Shown: piece by piece, positions 13,221 through 21,695 of the stretch
How the letters are laid out: each line of letters starts with the position of its first letter
How positions within the stretch are numbered: position 1 is the stretch's first letter
Origin: a virus
DNA: 23,906 nucleotides
IMG/VR virus record: IMGVR_UViG_3300008267_000438
Location: 1-23,906 of that record
Reading direction: 5' to 3' (one strand)
The notes under the pieces: generated by a model
The model's database searches: none
Seen by the model: only the letters and a program-made list of their open reading frames with translations
What the model was told of the DNA's origin: nothing
Program-made: the position numbers and the translations under genes

Positions 13221-13418
13221 CTATTTTCTTTGTCTTTCCCGTATCTTTTGGTTTTCTTCTTCAATATACGCAATCAACATAGAAACGTAAATGTCCCGTT
13301 CCCAAGGCATCATATTTTCAAGCTCTGACAAACTATACTTATGGTGATGTATCAATGCAAAGTTTGTCTTATAGTAATTCTTTAAATTGTCATGACGAAA
13401 TATTAAACGAAAAAACTT
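13221..13418 (-). CDS. -1 frame extension of gp26 (62 aa, gp51/tail-chaperone-like), made by ribosomal frameshift
   Basis: The minus strand has a frame open from 13418 to a TAG at 13221 that overlaps the last codons of gp26. It reads RLIFRHDNLKNYYK, then ...HHHKYSLSELENMMPWERDI..., then YVSMLIAYIEEENQ. This has good amino-acid composition and a look I recognise from small proteins following gp26 in T4-like phages. There is no ATG before the internal Met-Met pair 33 residues in, and no ribosome-binding site at its start. Shifting -1 at T TTT TTC joins it to gp26, giving a 302-residue fusion. It ends just before the 541-residue tail gene. The coding call is fairly strong; production by frameshift is inference. 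Confidence 0.75.
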   Translation of the reverse strand, partial: KFFRLIFRHDNLKNYYKTNFALIHHHKYSLSELENMMPWERDIYVSMLIAYIEEENQKIRERQRK

Positions 13419-14128
13419 TCAAGTCCTTCTACTTCAATTTTATGTTCGAAACCACATTTACTACATTTAATATCCAATGTTTCTTTTAATTTTGGTAGAT
13501 TATTAAAGAAATTTTCAATCTTACCAAATTGTTCTTGGTTTAAACCTTCAACAAACTCCATTAATTCTTCTGGTGTTGATTCAGTTGCGTAGTAAAATTG
13601 TTCACCATCATAAATATATTCAATACTCTGTGCGATCATATGAAAGGTGACATCATTAATATTTTCATATTGCAAAGAATCTTTAACAATACCAAACTCT
13701 GGATACTTTAACTTAATTGAAATGTTTGATGTAAGTTTAATCTCAGCCGAAACATCTTCATTCATTTGTACCTGAATTTGAGTTAAATCAACTTCTTTCT
13801 CCATAATATTACCACATTCAACATCATCAACCACATTATTACAACGATACCGTGATTCAACTATCTCACCAACTGATTTGGCACGAAGATTGACGAAGTA
13901 ATATTCAACATCAATGATAGGCAATTTCTCTATATTTACACCTTCTGTAAGAGTGCAATTATAAAGAATATCTTTAATGTTTTGTTGAATGGTGGTTGAT
14001 TCAGACGATTCAATGGCCATTAATAGATTTCGTTGTTCTTTTACAAGAAATGGTCTATATTTAATTTTAGTTTTTGAAACCGGCAACTCAATTTCATATG
14101 TCGGCACATCAATTTTTGGTAAAGCCAT
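13403..14128 (-). CDS. gp26: Baseplate hub assembly protein gp26-like (T4 baseplate family)
   Basis: The 241-residue protein opens MALPKIDVPTYEIELPVSKTKIKYRPFLVKEQ and continues NIKDILYNCTL, EKLPIIDVEYYFVNLRAKSVGEIVE and ISIKLKYPEFG. This is the pattern of the T4 gp26 / T4_baseplate family (PF12322). Two Cys pairs (C96, C105 and C222-x2-C225) could form a zinc site. In T4, gp26 acts with gp51 in hub assembly. Here the gene ends in a slippery sequence leading into a second frame, so a minor longer product is likely. TAGGAGT lies upstream of the start. Confidence 0.88.
   Translation of the reverse strand: MALPKIDVPTYEIELPVSKTKIKYRPFLVKEQRNLLMAIESSESTTIQQNIKDILYNCTLTEGVNIEKLPIIDVEYYFVNLRAKSVGEIVESRYRCNNVVDDVECGNIMEKEVDLTQIQVQMNEDVSAEIKLTSNISIKLKYPEFGIVKDSLQYENINDVTFHMIAQSIEYIYDGEQFYYATESTPEELMEFVEGLNQEQFGKIENFFNNLPKLKETLDIKCSKCGFEHKIEVEGLESFFV
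13409..13430 (-). promoter_or_regulatory. Putative -1 programmed frameshift site T TTT TTC with upstream SD-like element
   Basis: In the gp26 frame the last codons are GAA AGT TTT TTC GTT TAA. The heptamer T TTT TTC (13409-13415, minus strand) is a classic X XXY YYZ slippery sequence. AGAAGGA (13424-13430) lies eight bases upstream and could act as a stimulatory internal Shine-Dalgarno, as in dnaX. No clear downstream pseudoknot was seen. Confidence 0.7.
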
Positions 14129-14161
14129 AATTAACTCCTATAATAAATTAAAATTATTTTT

Positions 14162-14887
14162 TTATACTATGTTGTTTGCATCTCTTTGACTTATTAAATC
14201 TAAAGCACTTATCTCTAGTTCTTGTGTGTTTCCACCAGCTAAAGCATTTGGTAAAAAATTACCAGACTGACCTAAAGCACCAACCGCATTACCACCTAAA
14301 CCACCAATTGCATCAGAAACAAATGCAAGACCAGCATCAACCAGTTGCATACCATAAGCCTGCAACGAATTGTTCTGCCAGTATGTGTATGCAAATGTAA
14401 CTCTTAGTTTGTGGTATCCATCGGTTGCCCAATCTAAATCTAAAGCTTCAATAGAAATAGGATAAGCATCATATAAATTACAAGAATATGATATTTGATT
14501 TGTAACATCATATTGATTTACAGTAATAGCTGTTGCATAATCACCTTTGTATCTAAAATTGTAATTATATTGTGGATTGATAAAGTTTAACCAAGCGTCA
14601 AAAAATACCTTTTGGCTCATGTCATCATCAACCATAAATGTTAACTGCATATCATTAAATGTTGTAAGATAAGGATATTTTTCAACAGGATTTGAACCAA
14701 TCTTTTGTTCTGTGGTTGCTAGTGACCGACCAGGTAAATTAGCACTCTCACACCGGTAAGTTAAACTCTTTGCATTATTGACATAAGGTATCAAAGTTAA
14801 TGGAACAGGAATACTGACATCAAATCTATTTGGTCGTGCTAGGTCTTTTCTAAAACTTGCTTTGAAGTCGCTAATGTTACCAGCCAT
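14162..14887 (-). CDS. Tail-tube-fold baseplate protein (gp54/gp19 family)
   Basis: The 241-residue protein contains ARPNRFDVSIPVP, YRCESANLPGRSLATTEQKIG, EKYPYLTTFNDMQLTFMVDDDM, FFDAWLNFINP and DAYPISIEALDLDWATDGYHKLRVTFAYTYW. These are typical of the tail-tube fold shared by T4 gp19, gp48 and gp54. It is longer than gp19 (163) and shorter than T4 gp54 (320), so it is most likely the tube-initiator gp54 counterpart or an alternative tube protein. The C-terminal 60 residues are Gly/Ala/Asn-rich and end DANNIV. AAGGAA precedes the ATG. Confidence 0.8.
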   Translation of the reverse strand: MAGNISDFKASFRKDLARPNRFDVSIPVPLTLIPYVNNAKSLTYRCESANLPGRSLATTEQKIGSNPVEKYPYLTTFNDMQLTFMVDDDMSQKVFFDAWLNFINPQYNYNFRYKGDYATAITVNQYDVTNQISYSCNLYDAYPISIEALDLDWATDGYHKLRVTFAYTYWQNNSLQAYGMQLVDAGLAFVSDAIGGLGGNAVGALGQSGNFLPNALAGGNTQELEISALDLISQRDANNIV

Positions 14888-14896
14888 TTTGTTTCC

Positions 14897-15481
14897 TTAT
14901 CGTATCTGTTCTAGTGATTCTTGCCACACTTTGGCCGGTGCAGCTTTCCTAAACTGTTGAATTGGCAAGAATGCCGCAACGTCCCATTCATTTGGCTGCA
15001 CGGCAAGTATTTTTGACTGAACATGGCTCATCAGATACTTTTTGAAGCATGGTTTAAACTCTTTAAACCGTCTGGAGGCGTTCAATATGTCATAGGTGAC
15101 ATTCATACGCTGTATGTCTTTATTGCCGTCAACCACCGCAAAATCCATCAATTTATCCAAAAAGGCGACTCGATACTGAATTGGTAAATAATGTAGGTTT
15201 AGACCAGTAAAACCATCTGCTTCAATGTTTAATACCAATACCAATGGGAATCGGTCATAATATGGTAAATCTGCTTTTGTTTTTGGATCATAATAAAAGA
15301 AATATAAACCACCATTATAAAAGTGATTACCTCTATCTTCTCGTGCAATCGTAGAAGCAATACCTGTAGAGTTACTAAGTGAACTTATCTTCTTGGTCAA
15401 CCAACGATAAGCATCTCGGCCCATCGTTTGAAGTTCCGAAGCAGTCTTTTGTCGTGCTAATTGTGTAAGTTTCGATGCCAT
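14897..15481 (-). CDS. Conserved T4-like protein, possible gp2-type DNA-end protector
   Basis: This 194-residue protein shows RDAYRWLTKKI, LYFFYYDPKTKADLPYYDRFPLV, GFTGLNLHYLPIQYRVAFLDKLMD, FKEFKPCFKKYLMSHVQSKILAVQPNEWDVAAFLP and a basic C-terminus. I remember very similar proteins in T4-like cyanophages annotated as gp2, DNA end protector. T4 gp2 binds packaged DNA ends and protects them from RecBCD. Its position beside gp4 agrees with the T4 gene 2-4-53 cluster. The family membership is firm; the functional label rests on memory and synteny. Confidence 0.7.
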   Translation of the reverse strand: MASKLTQLARQKTASELQTMGRDAYRWLTKKISSLSNSTGIASTIAREDRGNHFYNGGLYFFYYDPKTKADLPYYDRFPLVLVLNIEADGFTGLNLHYLPIQYRVAFLDKLMDFAVVDGNKDIQRMNVTYDILNASRRFKEFKPCFKKYLMSHVQSKILAVQPNEWDVAAFLPIQQFRKAAPAKVWQESLEQIR

Positions 15482-15492
15482 CTACTATTTAG

Positions 15493-15927
15493 TTACAGTC
15501 CAAGATGGTCTTCCGTGAGAACTTTGAACTCCCAACCACGGTCTAAACAAAACTCGGTGGCGGCTTTCCATTTGGATTGATTAACTCCCCATGTAGTTAC
15601 TTCATTGATATACTGCTTAGTGATTCGTTTGCGTGGTTCTGGTGGTTGTGCCTGTCGTTTAGGTTTAACTTCAAGTACCATTGTTTTGAGTAAACCATCT
15701 CGTGTTCGCATCTTCACCAGAAAATCAGGAAAGTATCGGTGCCATTGGCCATCAACAGGTGACTTATAGGGTATCGTGAGTTCTTCAGATGCCCACGAGA
15801 TAATCTCTGAATTTTTGTCGAGCCAGTTCATCACCTTTGCTTCCCATGATGAGCGGTAGATGATATTCTTGTAGTCCCCAATGTATTTTTGGGGGTTAGA
15901 AGGTGTAAATCGTCCAGAATATGCCAT
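15493..15927 (-). CDS. gp4: Head completion protein gp4 (TnsA/PD-(D/E)XK nuclease-like fold)
   Basis: The 144-residue protein matches T4 gp4 (gp50/65) in length (150) and order: MAYSGRFTPSNPQKYIGD, IIYRSSWEAKVMNWLD, WASEELTIPY, DGQWHRYFPDFLVKM and VLEVKPKRQ. The pattern E (SSWEAK), D (FPDF) and E-x-K (LEVK) is that of TnsA-type nucleases. gp4 closes the filled head before tail joining. It is the first gene of the leftward tail module, divergent from gp48. Confidence 0.92.
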   Translation of the reverse strand: MAYSGRFTPSNPQKYIGDYKNIIYRSSWEAKVMNWLDKNSEIISWASEELTIPYKSPVDGQWHRYFPDFLVKMRTRDGLLKTMVLEVKPKRQAQPPEPRKRITKQYINEVTTWGVNQSKWKAATEFCLDRGWEFKVLTEDHLGL

Positions 15928-15965
15928 AAATATAGTATTATGTATCTCTCTTTTAGGACAACCTA
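15928..15965. promoter_or_regulatory. Divergent intergenic region between gp4 and gp48
   Basis: Only 38 bases separate the two divergent starts, so both transcripts must start here or in neighbouring coding sequence. CATAAATA (15925-15932) on the plus strand differs by one base from the T4 late element TATAAATA and lies about 34 bases before the gp48 ATG. AGGACA (15956-15961) serves gp48 as ribosome-binding site. A minus-strand promoter was not clear. Confidence 0.4.
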
Positions 15966-16922
15966 ATGGCTATCATTTCAATACCAACATCCATTGGCGG
16001 TGTATCAATACCTGGTGCAGTGGTTAACGGACCTCTTGGTTCTCTTTATCAAAATGCATTTGGTCGAACCGATTTACAGTATCCACGAGATTTACAATCT
16101 GCAACCAGAGGTCATTATGTTCAGTTTACAATTAGCGAAATAAAACCCGCCACATTTAATGAAGTAACGAATAAACTTATTGGTGCAGCCAAGTCAGCGG
16201 CCGCAGCTGCAGCCAGCGGAATCACAGATGCAATCACAAGTCCTGTAGAAACATTCAATCAATTAGCTGGTAGTATTTCTAAGTTTAGTGAAGATCCAAA
16301 CAGTATTTTAAAATCAGTTCAATTTACCCAGCCAGAATTAAAAACAGTTGGAACAATTTCATTATATATTCCAGAAACAGTAAATTTTACATATGCAGCT
16401 CAATATGACAAATTAAGTTTAGCGACCGCAGCACAACAAACACCTATTATTGGCAAAGCGGCCAAAACTGTTTTGGGAGCCATTAATTCAGGACCAGCTA
16501 AATTACTACTAAGAGGTCAAGGTTACGCTTTTAACCCACAACAACAAATTTTGTTTGAAGGTATTGATTTTAGAACTTATCAGATGGCTTTTACATTTAC
16601 ACCATATTCAAAACAGGAAGCTGCAACAGTAGAAAAAATTATTAAACTATTTAAAGTTCATGCCGCTCCTCGACTGGCTACAGGTTCAGCTGGTATGTTT
16701 TTTGTACCTCCTTCTATTTTTACACCAAAATTCTTTTTTAATGGCCAAGAGAATAAAAAAATTAATAAGATAACCAAAAGTGTTATAGAAAATATAGATG
16801 TAAATTATGCGCCAAACGGTTTCACCACTCAGTCTGATGGTGCACCAACTCAAATTCAATTAACTATTAATTTTAAAGAAATCGAACTCTTGACAAGAGA
16901 TAGAATAGAACAAGGATATTAA
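15966..16922 (+). CDS. gp48: Baseplate tail tube cap gp48
   Basis: The 318-residue protein ends with the conserved stretch of T4 gp48-type proteins: LLRGQGYAFNPQQQILFEGI, DFRTYQMAFTFTPYSKQEA, IIKLFKVHAAPRLATGSAG, FFVPPSIFTPKFFFNGQENK and DVNYAPNGF...TQIQLTINFKEIELLTRD. The N-terminal third is Ala-rich. gp48 sits on the hub and, with gp54, forms the platform for tube polymerisation. It starts the rightward structural operon, followed two bases later by gp53. Confidence 0.9.
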   Translation: MAIISIPTSIGGVSIPGAVVNGPLGSLYQNAFGRTDLQYPRDLQSATRGHYVQFTISEIKPATFNEVTNKLIGAAKSAAAAAASGITDAITSPVETFNQLAGSISKFSEDPNSILKSVQFTQPELKTVGTISLYIPETVNFTYAAQYDKLSLATAAQQTPIIGKAAKTVLGAINSGPAKLLLRGQGYAFNPQQQILFEGIDFRTYQMAFTFTPYSKQEAATVEKIIKLFKVHAAPRLATGSAGMFFVPPSIFTPKFFFNGQENKKINKITKSVIENIDVNYAPNGFTTQSDGAPTQIQLTINFKEIELLTRDRIEQGY

Positions 16923-16923
16923 A

Positions 16924-17523
16924 ATGCAATATTTTAATACATTACCAAAAATTATAAAAACGGATGCAAATCGTAATTCTGTTATTATGACCGATTTGAT
17001 GGCTCGGTGTTCCATTATACCTGAGATATTAAAAAATCCAATGGTATTTTATGATTATGATATACAGGATAGCGATACACCTGAAATTGTTGCATACAAA
17101 TATTACGGTGATTCTTATCGGTATTGGGTGGTGTTGTTTGCAAATCAGATTACAGATCCACAATGGGACTGGCCACTTAATTCTAATGACTTTGATGCTT
17201 ACATAACAAATAAGTATCCATCATTTAATCCATACTCAACTGTGCATCATTATGAAAAAAATATTACACAGTATGATACAAATACTTTGACCACAACATT
17301 GAAAAATATTGTTATTGACCAGGCCACATATAACTCGTTGGTCACAGGAACACTTACATATACATTACCAACAGGAAATGTAGCGATTACAATTGAAAAA
17401 TCTGCTGTATCATATTATGATTATGAATTAAATTTAAATGAATCAAAGAGAAGTATTAGAATTTTAAATTCTGCTTATGTTGACCAATTAGAAAAACAAT
17501 TTACTGATTTGATGGCTGCTTAA
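16924..17523 (+). CDS. gp53: Baseplate wedge protein gp53
   Basis: The 199-residue length equals T4 gp53 (196). Diagnostic parts are YFNTLPKI near the start, MVFYDYDIQDSDTPEIVAYKYYGDSYRYWVVLFANQ and DPQWDWPLNS, which form the LysM-like N-terminal part of the gp53 family (PF11246). In T4 it joins the six wedges round the hub. The C-terminal half is variable and contains acidic repeats ending QLEKQFTDLMAA. Confidence 0.92.
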   Translation: MQYFNTLPKIIKTDANRNSVIMTDLMARCSIIPEILKNPMVFYDYDIQDSDTPEIVAYKYYGDSYRYWVVLFANQITDPQWDWPLNSNDFDAYITNKYPSFNPYSTVHHYEKNITQYDTNTLTTTLKNIVIDQATYNSLVTGTLTYTLPTGNVAITIEKSAVSYYDYELNLNESKRSIRILNSAYVDQLEKQFTDLMAA

Positions 17524-17526
17524 AAT

Positions 17527-18912
17527 ATGGCTGAAATTGACCAAAATATTTACACCGATGTAGAAAATCCTGGTGCATATTATCCTCAAGATTATTCTTT
17601 AGAATCTATTAATTTTTTAACAGGTTCTGGCCAACGATTTGAAATGAAAAAGTTGTTAATAGAATTATCATATTATGAAGATATCTATAGTTTTTCTGTG
17701 TCTGGTTATGTCACTATTGTGGATGCTCAAGGATATATTGAGCTGTTGGATTTAACAGGAAATGAATTTGTTGAAATAACCTTTGCCAAAACTAAAAATG
17801 CTTCAAATACAAATAAACAAGTATATCGAGTATATAAAATAGGAGATAGAAAACCTGTTGGTAATTTAAACTCCGAATATTATACATTTTATTTTTGCTC
17901 AGAAGAATTATTATTATCAGAACAAACTAAGATTAGTAAGTCATATAAAGGTAAAGAGATTGATAAGGTTATTACTGATATATTAGTCGATAAATTAAAA
18001 GTAAAAAAAGAGAAGCTACGAATCGAGAAAACAAATGGTATAAATGATTTTATTGTGCCTCGTTTCAAACCTTTTGAAGCAATCAGTTGGTTGTCAACGT
18101 ATGCAAGGCCTAAAGGTACAGGTGAAATTGGTGCTGATATGTTATTTTTTGAAACAAAAGACGGATTTAATTTCCGTTCTTTGCAATCTATGTTTAAAGA
18201 TAACATTTATACCACATACAAATATCAACAACAAGGTATAGAAGATAAGACACAATCATTTCAAGAAAAAACAATAAGTGTTTTGGATTATGAATTTGTT
18301 AAAGTTTATGATATGATGAACGATGTTAATTCTGGTACTTTAGCAAATCGACTCATATCTCTTGATACGATGGCTAGAACAAGTAAGGTTACAGATTTTA
18401 ATTACCTCAAATACAAATCTCAGGCAAAAACATTAAATCCTGGTAGTCCAACAAACTCATTAAAAAATAGATTAGGTTTGACAAATGCTGATTCATACAA
18501 CGCCTCATTTAAGGTGGCTACTAGTAATGCCTTTCAACAAAATCAGCCATATATAAAGCAGGCAGTTAATGGTGGAGTTGCAAAAGATATTGCAATTGAA
18601 ACATATGTGCCAAATAGAACTGCTCAAATTTCATTGGCAAACTATACTGTGTTAAAAATTAAAATACCTGGTGATTCAGGAATTACTGTTGGTCGAACAA
18701 TTAACTTTAATTTACTAACTTTAAAACCAACTACAGAAACAAAAGGATTGGATGAATTTTACTCCGGTAAATATTTGGTGACTGCTGTAAGACATATTAT
18801 ACAACCAACAGCATTTCAAACTGTTCTTGAAATTGCAAAAGATAGCACACCGAAACCATATAGTGGTATTAACAATGATTCTGGTATTTGGCAAAATACA
18901 GTTAAATTATAA
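17527..18912 (+). CDS. Baseplate central hub protein, gp27-like
   Basis: The 461-residue protein has QRFEMKKLLIELSYYEDIYSFSVSGYVTIVDAQGYIELL, VEITFAKT, a VYRVYKIGDR strand and an IDKVITDILVDKL segment typical of the gp27/VgrG N-terminal barrel domains. Late regions DSGITVGRTINFNL and YSGKYLVTAVRHIIQPTAFQTVLEIAKD are hallmarks of hub proteins of the gp27/gpD superfamily. It would form the trimeric hub holding the gp5-type spike encoded next. T4 gp27 has 391 residues. The stop overlaps the next start by one base. Confidence 0.82.
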   Translation: MAEIDQNIYTDVENPGAYYPQDYSLESINFLTGSGQRFEMKKLLIELSYYEDIYSFSVSGYVTIVDAQGYIELLDLTGNEFVEITFAKTKNASNTNKQVYRVYKIGDRKPVGNLNSEYYTFYFCSEELLLSEQTKISKSYKGKEIDKVITDILVDKLKVKKEKLRIEKTNGINDFIVPRFKPFEAISWLSTYARPKGTGEIGADMLFFETKDGFNFRSLQSMFKDNIYTTYKYQQQGIEDKTQSFQEKTISVLDYEFVKVYDMMNDVNSGTLANRLISLDTMARTSKVTDFNYLKYKSQAKTLNPGSPTNSLKNRLGLTNADSYNASFKVATSNAFQQNQPYIKQAVNGGVAKDIAIETYVPNRTAQISLANYTVLKIKIPGDSGITVGRTINFNLLTLKPTTETKGLDEFYSGKYLVTAVRHIIQPTAFQTVLEIAKDSTPKPYSGINNDSGIWQNTVKL

Positions 18913-19205
18913 TGGAAAATTTTTTAGGAAAAGATGGTTTTACTTGGTTTATCGGTGTAGTTGAGAACCGAGTAGACCCTTTGGGTATGGGCAGATGTCA
19001 ACTTAGAATATTTGGTTGGCACACAGACAATGTAAGTGAATTGCCTGTAACAGATTTACCGTGGGCTCAACCAATGTATCCAATTAACAATTCAAAATCA
19101 TTTTCAGTACCACGATTAGGTGATTGGGTGGTGGGATTTTTTATGGATGGCGATTCAGGCCAAGCACCAATCATGATGGGCGTTTTACCAGGAATACAAA
19201 AATAA
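18912..19205 (+). CDS. gp5 OB-fold domain as a separate protein
   Basis: This 97-residue protein comprises only the N-terminal OB fold of T4 gp5 (PF06714): WFIGVVENRVDPLGMGRCQLRIFGWHTDN, LPWAQPMYPI and PRLGDWVVGFFMDGDSGQAPIMMGVLPG. In T4 this domain is followed within one chain by lysozyme and beta-helix domains. Here the chain ends and the other parts are separate genes. It would sit between the gp27 hub and the spike. Confidence 0.92.
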   Translation: MENFLGKDGFTWFIGVVENRVDPLGMGRCQLRIFGWHTDNVSELPVTDLPWAQPMYPINNSKSFSVPRLGDWVVGFFMDGDSGQAPIMMGVLPGIQK

Positions 19206-19997
19206 ATGGCAGATATTAATCCTTTACCAGAAACAGCGCCAGTAGTTATTAAAACTACAGGTGTTACAGAAACAAATAAACCGGTTGCACCAAACACTGG
19301 TGATACACCACAATCAGGTAATCCAACACAACCACAACTGTCAGCTGGACTCATACAAAATACAGGCATTGCAGTTTCAAACAATAATCGGTCACACGCT
19401 TGTGATACAACTTTATTTGTTCGTAGAAATGTTTCTTTAGCTGCAATATTTGAACCTACAATCACAGCCATTCGTACAATTATTAAAGAAATTTTAGCGG
19501 CTCTTGGTATTTCACCAGGATCAAATGCTATAATTGAGCAAATTAAAACAATTAAAAGGTACGTTGACGATGTTACAAGACTTTTAAACAAAGTACAAAA
19601 AGCACTTGATGCTTTGGTTACTGTTGTTAAAAAAATCAATGCATTAATTAGTTATATTTTAAGTTTACCTGCTCGTTTGTTGGCATTATTTGCAAATTGT
19701 TTAAAAGAATTATATGCTGAACTTAGTGCACAATTCACAGACATTGTAAAAGCTAGCACTGGCACAAGTAATAATGGTGAAAGTGTTGTTCAAGAAGCTC
19801 AATCACTATTGAAATCTACTGGATCATTAGTCACAACAGTTGTTTCAACAGCGACACAGGTTACATCTTTACCTGCAACAACATTAAGTTCTATTATGAA
19901 TCCGTCTGGCACCACACTAACAGATACTCAAGCTGCAAATTTGGCTTCTGAATTATATTCAACTTTTGATACTACTAAAACATACGAAATGGCATAA
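19206..19997 (+). CDS. Helical structural protein between gp5 parts, unknown function
   Basis: The 263-residue protein has a Pro/Thr-rich N-terminus (about 1-50), then ACDTTLFVRRNVSLAAIFEP, long amphipathic helices with coiled-coil character (AIIEQIKTIKRYVDDVTRLLNKVQKALDALVTVV, given here as shape rather than motif), a hydrophobic ISYILSLPARLLALFANCL stretch at about 147-165, and a Ser/Thr-rich tail. It replaces the lysozyme part by position between OB and beta-helix but shows no lysozyme residues. It may be a spike- or hub-associated scaffold. I do not recognise a family. Confidence 0.75.
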   Translation: MADINPLPETAPVVIKTTGVTETNKPVAPNTGDTPQSGNPTQPQLSAGLIQNTGIAVSNNNRSHACDTTLFVRRNVSLAAIFEPTITAIRTIIKEILAALGISPGSNAIIEQIKTIKRYVDDVTRLLNKVQKALDALVTVVKKINALISYILSLPARLLALFANCLKELYAELSAQFTDIVKASTGTSNNGESVVQEAQSLLKSTGSLVTTVVSTATQVTSLPATTLSSIMNPSGTTLTDTQAANLASELYSTFDTTKTYEMA

Positions 19998-20848
19998 TGG
20001 CAGAATTAATAAAAGAACCACCAACACCAGAAGGTGTTTTTGCATGGACTGAACCAGCATCGGCTTATAACGCAAAATATCCTTACAATAATGTAATGCA
20101 AACTGAATCTGGTCATTTTCAGGAGTTTGATGATACTCCTGGAGCTGAACGTATTCGTACACAACACCGTTCAGGCACATATACAGAGATTCGGCCAGAC
20201 GGAACCGAAGTTCATAAAGTTATGGGTGAAGGATATGAAATCACCGTATCAAATAAAAAGGTTTTAGTACAAGGCTTTTGCACAGTAACTATTGAAGGTG
20301 ACTCTGTTTTAGAAGTTAAAGGTAATTGTACACAACGAATCAAAGGAAATTTTGAACAATTAGTCGAAGGTAATTATGATTTGGTTGTCAAGGGTGAAAC
20401 AAATATATCTTCTGGTGGAGATATGGGTGTGCAAGTATTGAATCCAATTTCTGGCAGAATTTCATTTTTGGCTGGCGATGTGATTCAAGTAAACTCTGAC
20501 GTTTCGGTGAGTGGTGCAATTGAAGGAGATTCGGTGCATTCAATAGGTTCCGTTACAGCTGGTACTGGTATTCATGCCGGCATTCCAGGATCAGCAAATC
20601 CGGTCGCTGGAATAACTACACTAGGAGGCATTAACGCTGGCGTACCTCCGCCCACTCCAACTGTTCCTGGAGTGGTTAACGCTTCAGTTTTAGTTACTGC
20701 ACCAGTAGTTGTTGGTACTGTTGCTGTATTTGGTGGATTATTATTAGATCCGACTGGTGGTGCACCTATAATGAGAATCATATACAATACACATATTCAT
20801 CCTACACCAAAAGGTCCTTCTGGTACACCTATTACTTTTATGCCTTGA
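19997..20848 (+). CDS. gp5-like beta-helix spike protein
   Basis: The 283-residue protein begins with a gp5-type linker: SGHFQEFDDTPGAERI, then HRSGTYTEIRPDGTEVHKV. It then has six consecutive octads of the V/I-x-G-x5 type (starting at residues 91, 99, 107, 115, 123 and 131), the signature of the triple-stranded beta-helix needle in T4 gp5. The C-terminal third is Gly/Val/Pro-rich and ends YNTHIHPTPKGPSGTPITFMP, which resembles spike-tip ends that carry a metal-binding H-x-H. It should trimerise and puncture the outer membrane. Translation is coupled to the previous gene by a one-base overlap. Confidence 0.88.
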   Translation: MAELIKEPPTPEGVFAWTEPASAYNAKYPYNNVMQTESGHFQEFDDTPGAERIRTQHRSGTYTEIRPDGTEVHKVMGEGYEITVSNKKVLVQGFCTVTIEGDSVLEVKGNCTQRIKGNFEQLVEGNYDLVVKGETNISSGGDMGVQVLNPISGRISFLAGDVIQVNSDVSVSGAIEGDSVHSIGSVTAGTGIHAGIPGSANPVAGITTLGGINAGVPPPTPTVPGVVNASVLVTAPVVVGTVAVFGGLLLDPTGGAPIMRIIYNTHIHPTPKGPSGTPITFMP

Positions 20849-20858
20849 ATAAAATATT

Positions 20859-21695
20859 ATGACAATATTTAACAGATATCAACTAAATTTTGATACATCA
20901 CGATTTGGTGATGCAGACAACTTATCACCTAACGCTAGTAATACTATTAATTTAATTGCTAGTAGTTCCGGAACAATATATCCTTGGCAAGCCAATTGTA
21001 TTGCATCTGGCCCAATTGTGAGAGGTGATTATCTTCAGAATCCAACCACTATTAATACTAACTCTATGTTGGTTAGTGTAGCAAATATAGCAATTAATTC
21101 TTTGGCTGTGTCAAATGCAAACACTCAATTTACAACTGTATTTGCATATGCCAATAATTTAATTATTTCATTGAATTCTTTTCAATCACATACTGATAAT
21201 ATTTCAGGTTTAAATATTGTAAAAAGTCCTGATGTTCCATCATATGACTATTCTTTTAACACTGGCCAAATTTCTTTAATTAATTTAGCCAAATTTAATG
21301 AACCTCAACCAAATACTGATATCATATTAGGTTCCTTTACTAGCCTTTTTATACCTGATATTTTAAAAGCTAATGATGAACAACTACAAATTTTTAATAC
21401 ACAATTATCTAACAGTATAGCAATAGGCACAGATGAATATGGAAATACATACTATTATAGTACCTTGACTGGTTCACAAGTAGCTAATTTAGAAAATTAT
21501 ATTTCTTCAACAACGTCAATTTTAAACACCAGAAGAACACAAGATTGGAATTTTCATCAAAATTCTATGCAAATTTTAGAAGATGAAGCTTTTATGCAAC
21601 AATTTAGTAATTTAGGTGGAACGCAATCTTATCTATTAAATAATATTATTGGGGCTCCAAATTTAGTTGCAAACTTAACATCAAATATCACATAA
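20859..21695 (+). CDS. Virion structural protein, unknown (Asn/Ser-rich)
   Basis: The 278-residue protein is rich in Asn, Ser, Thr and Ile, with FDTSRFGDADNLSPNASNTINL near the start and a helical C-terminal part (NTRRTQDWNFHQNSMQILEDE). There is no recognised domain. Its composition and position between the spike and the long tail fibre, with a one-base overlap with the fibre gene, suggest a fibre-attachment or short-fibre subunit. Its opening resembles the start of the following fibre protein (both have a SxNTI-L-A-SS motif in the first 40 residues), hinting at a shared attachment module. Confidence 0.7.
   Translation: MTIFNRYQLNFDTSRFGDADNLSPNASNTINLIASSSGTIYPWQANCIASGPIVRGDYLQNPTTINTNSMLVSVANIAINSLAVSNANTQFTTVFAYANNLIISLNSFQSHTDNISGLNIVKSPDVPSYDYSFNTGQISLINLAKFNEPQPNTDIILGSFTSLFIPDILKANDEQLQIFNTQLSNSIAIGTDEYGNTYYYSTLTGSQVANLENYISSTTSILNTRRTQDWNFHQNSMQILEDEAFMQQFSNLGGTQSYLLNNIIGAPNLVANLTSNIT

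Noticed and set aside
13019-13273. 84-residue minus-strand ORF over the start of the 541-residue tail gene
   Set aside because: It overlaps two better-supported frames: the tail gene and the -1 extension of gp26.
19067-19639. 190-residue minus-strand ORF
   Set aside because: It lies antisense to the well-supported OB-fold protein and the following structural gene, with no ribosome-binding site and no family resemblance.
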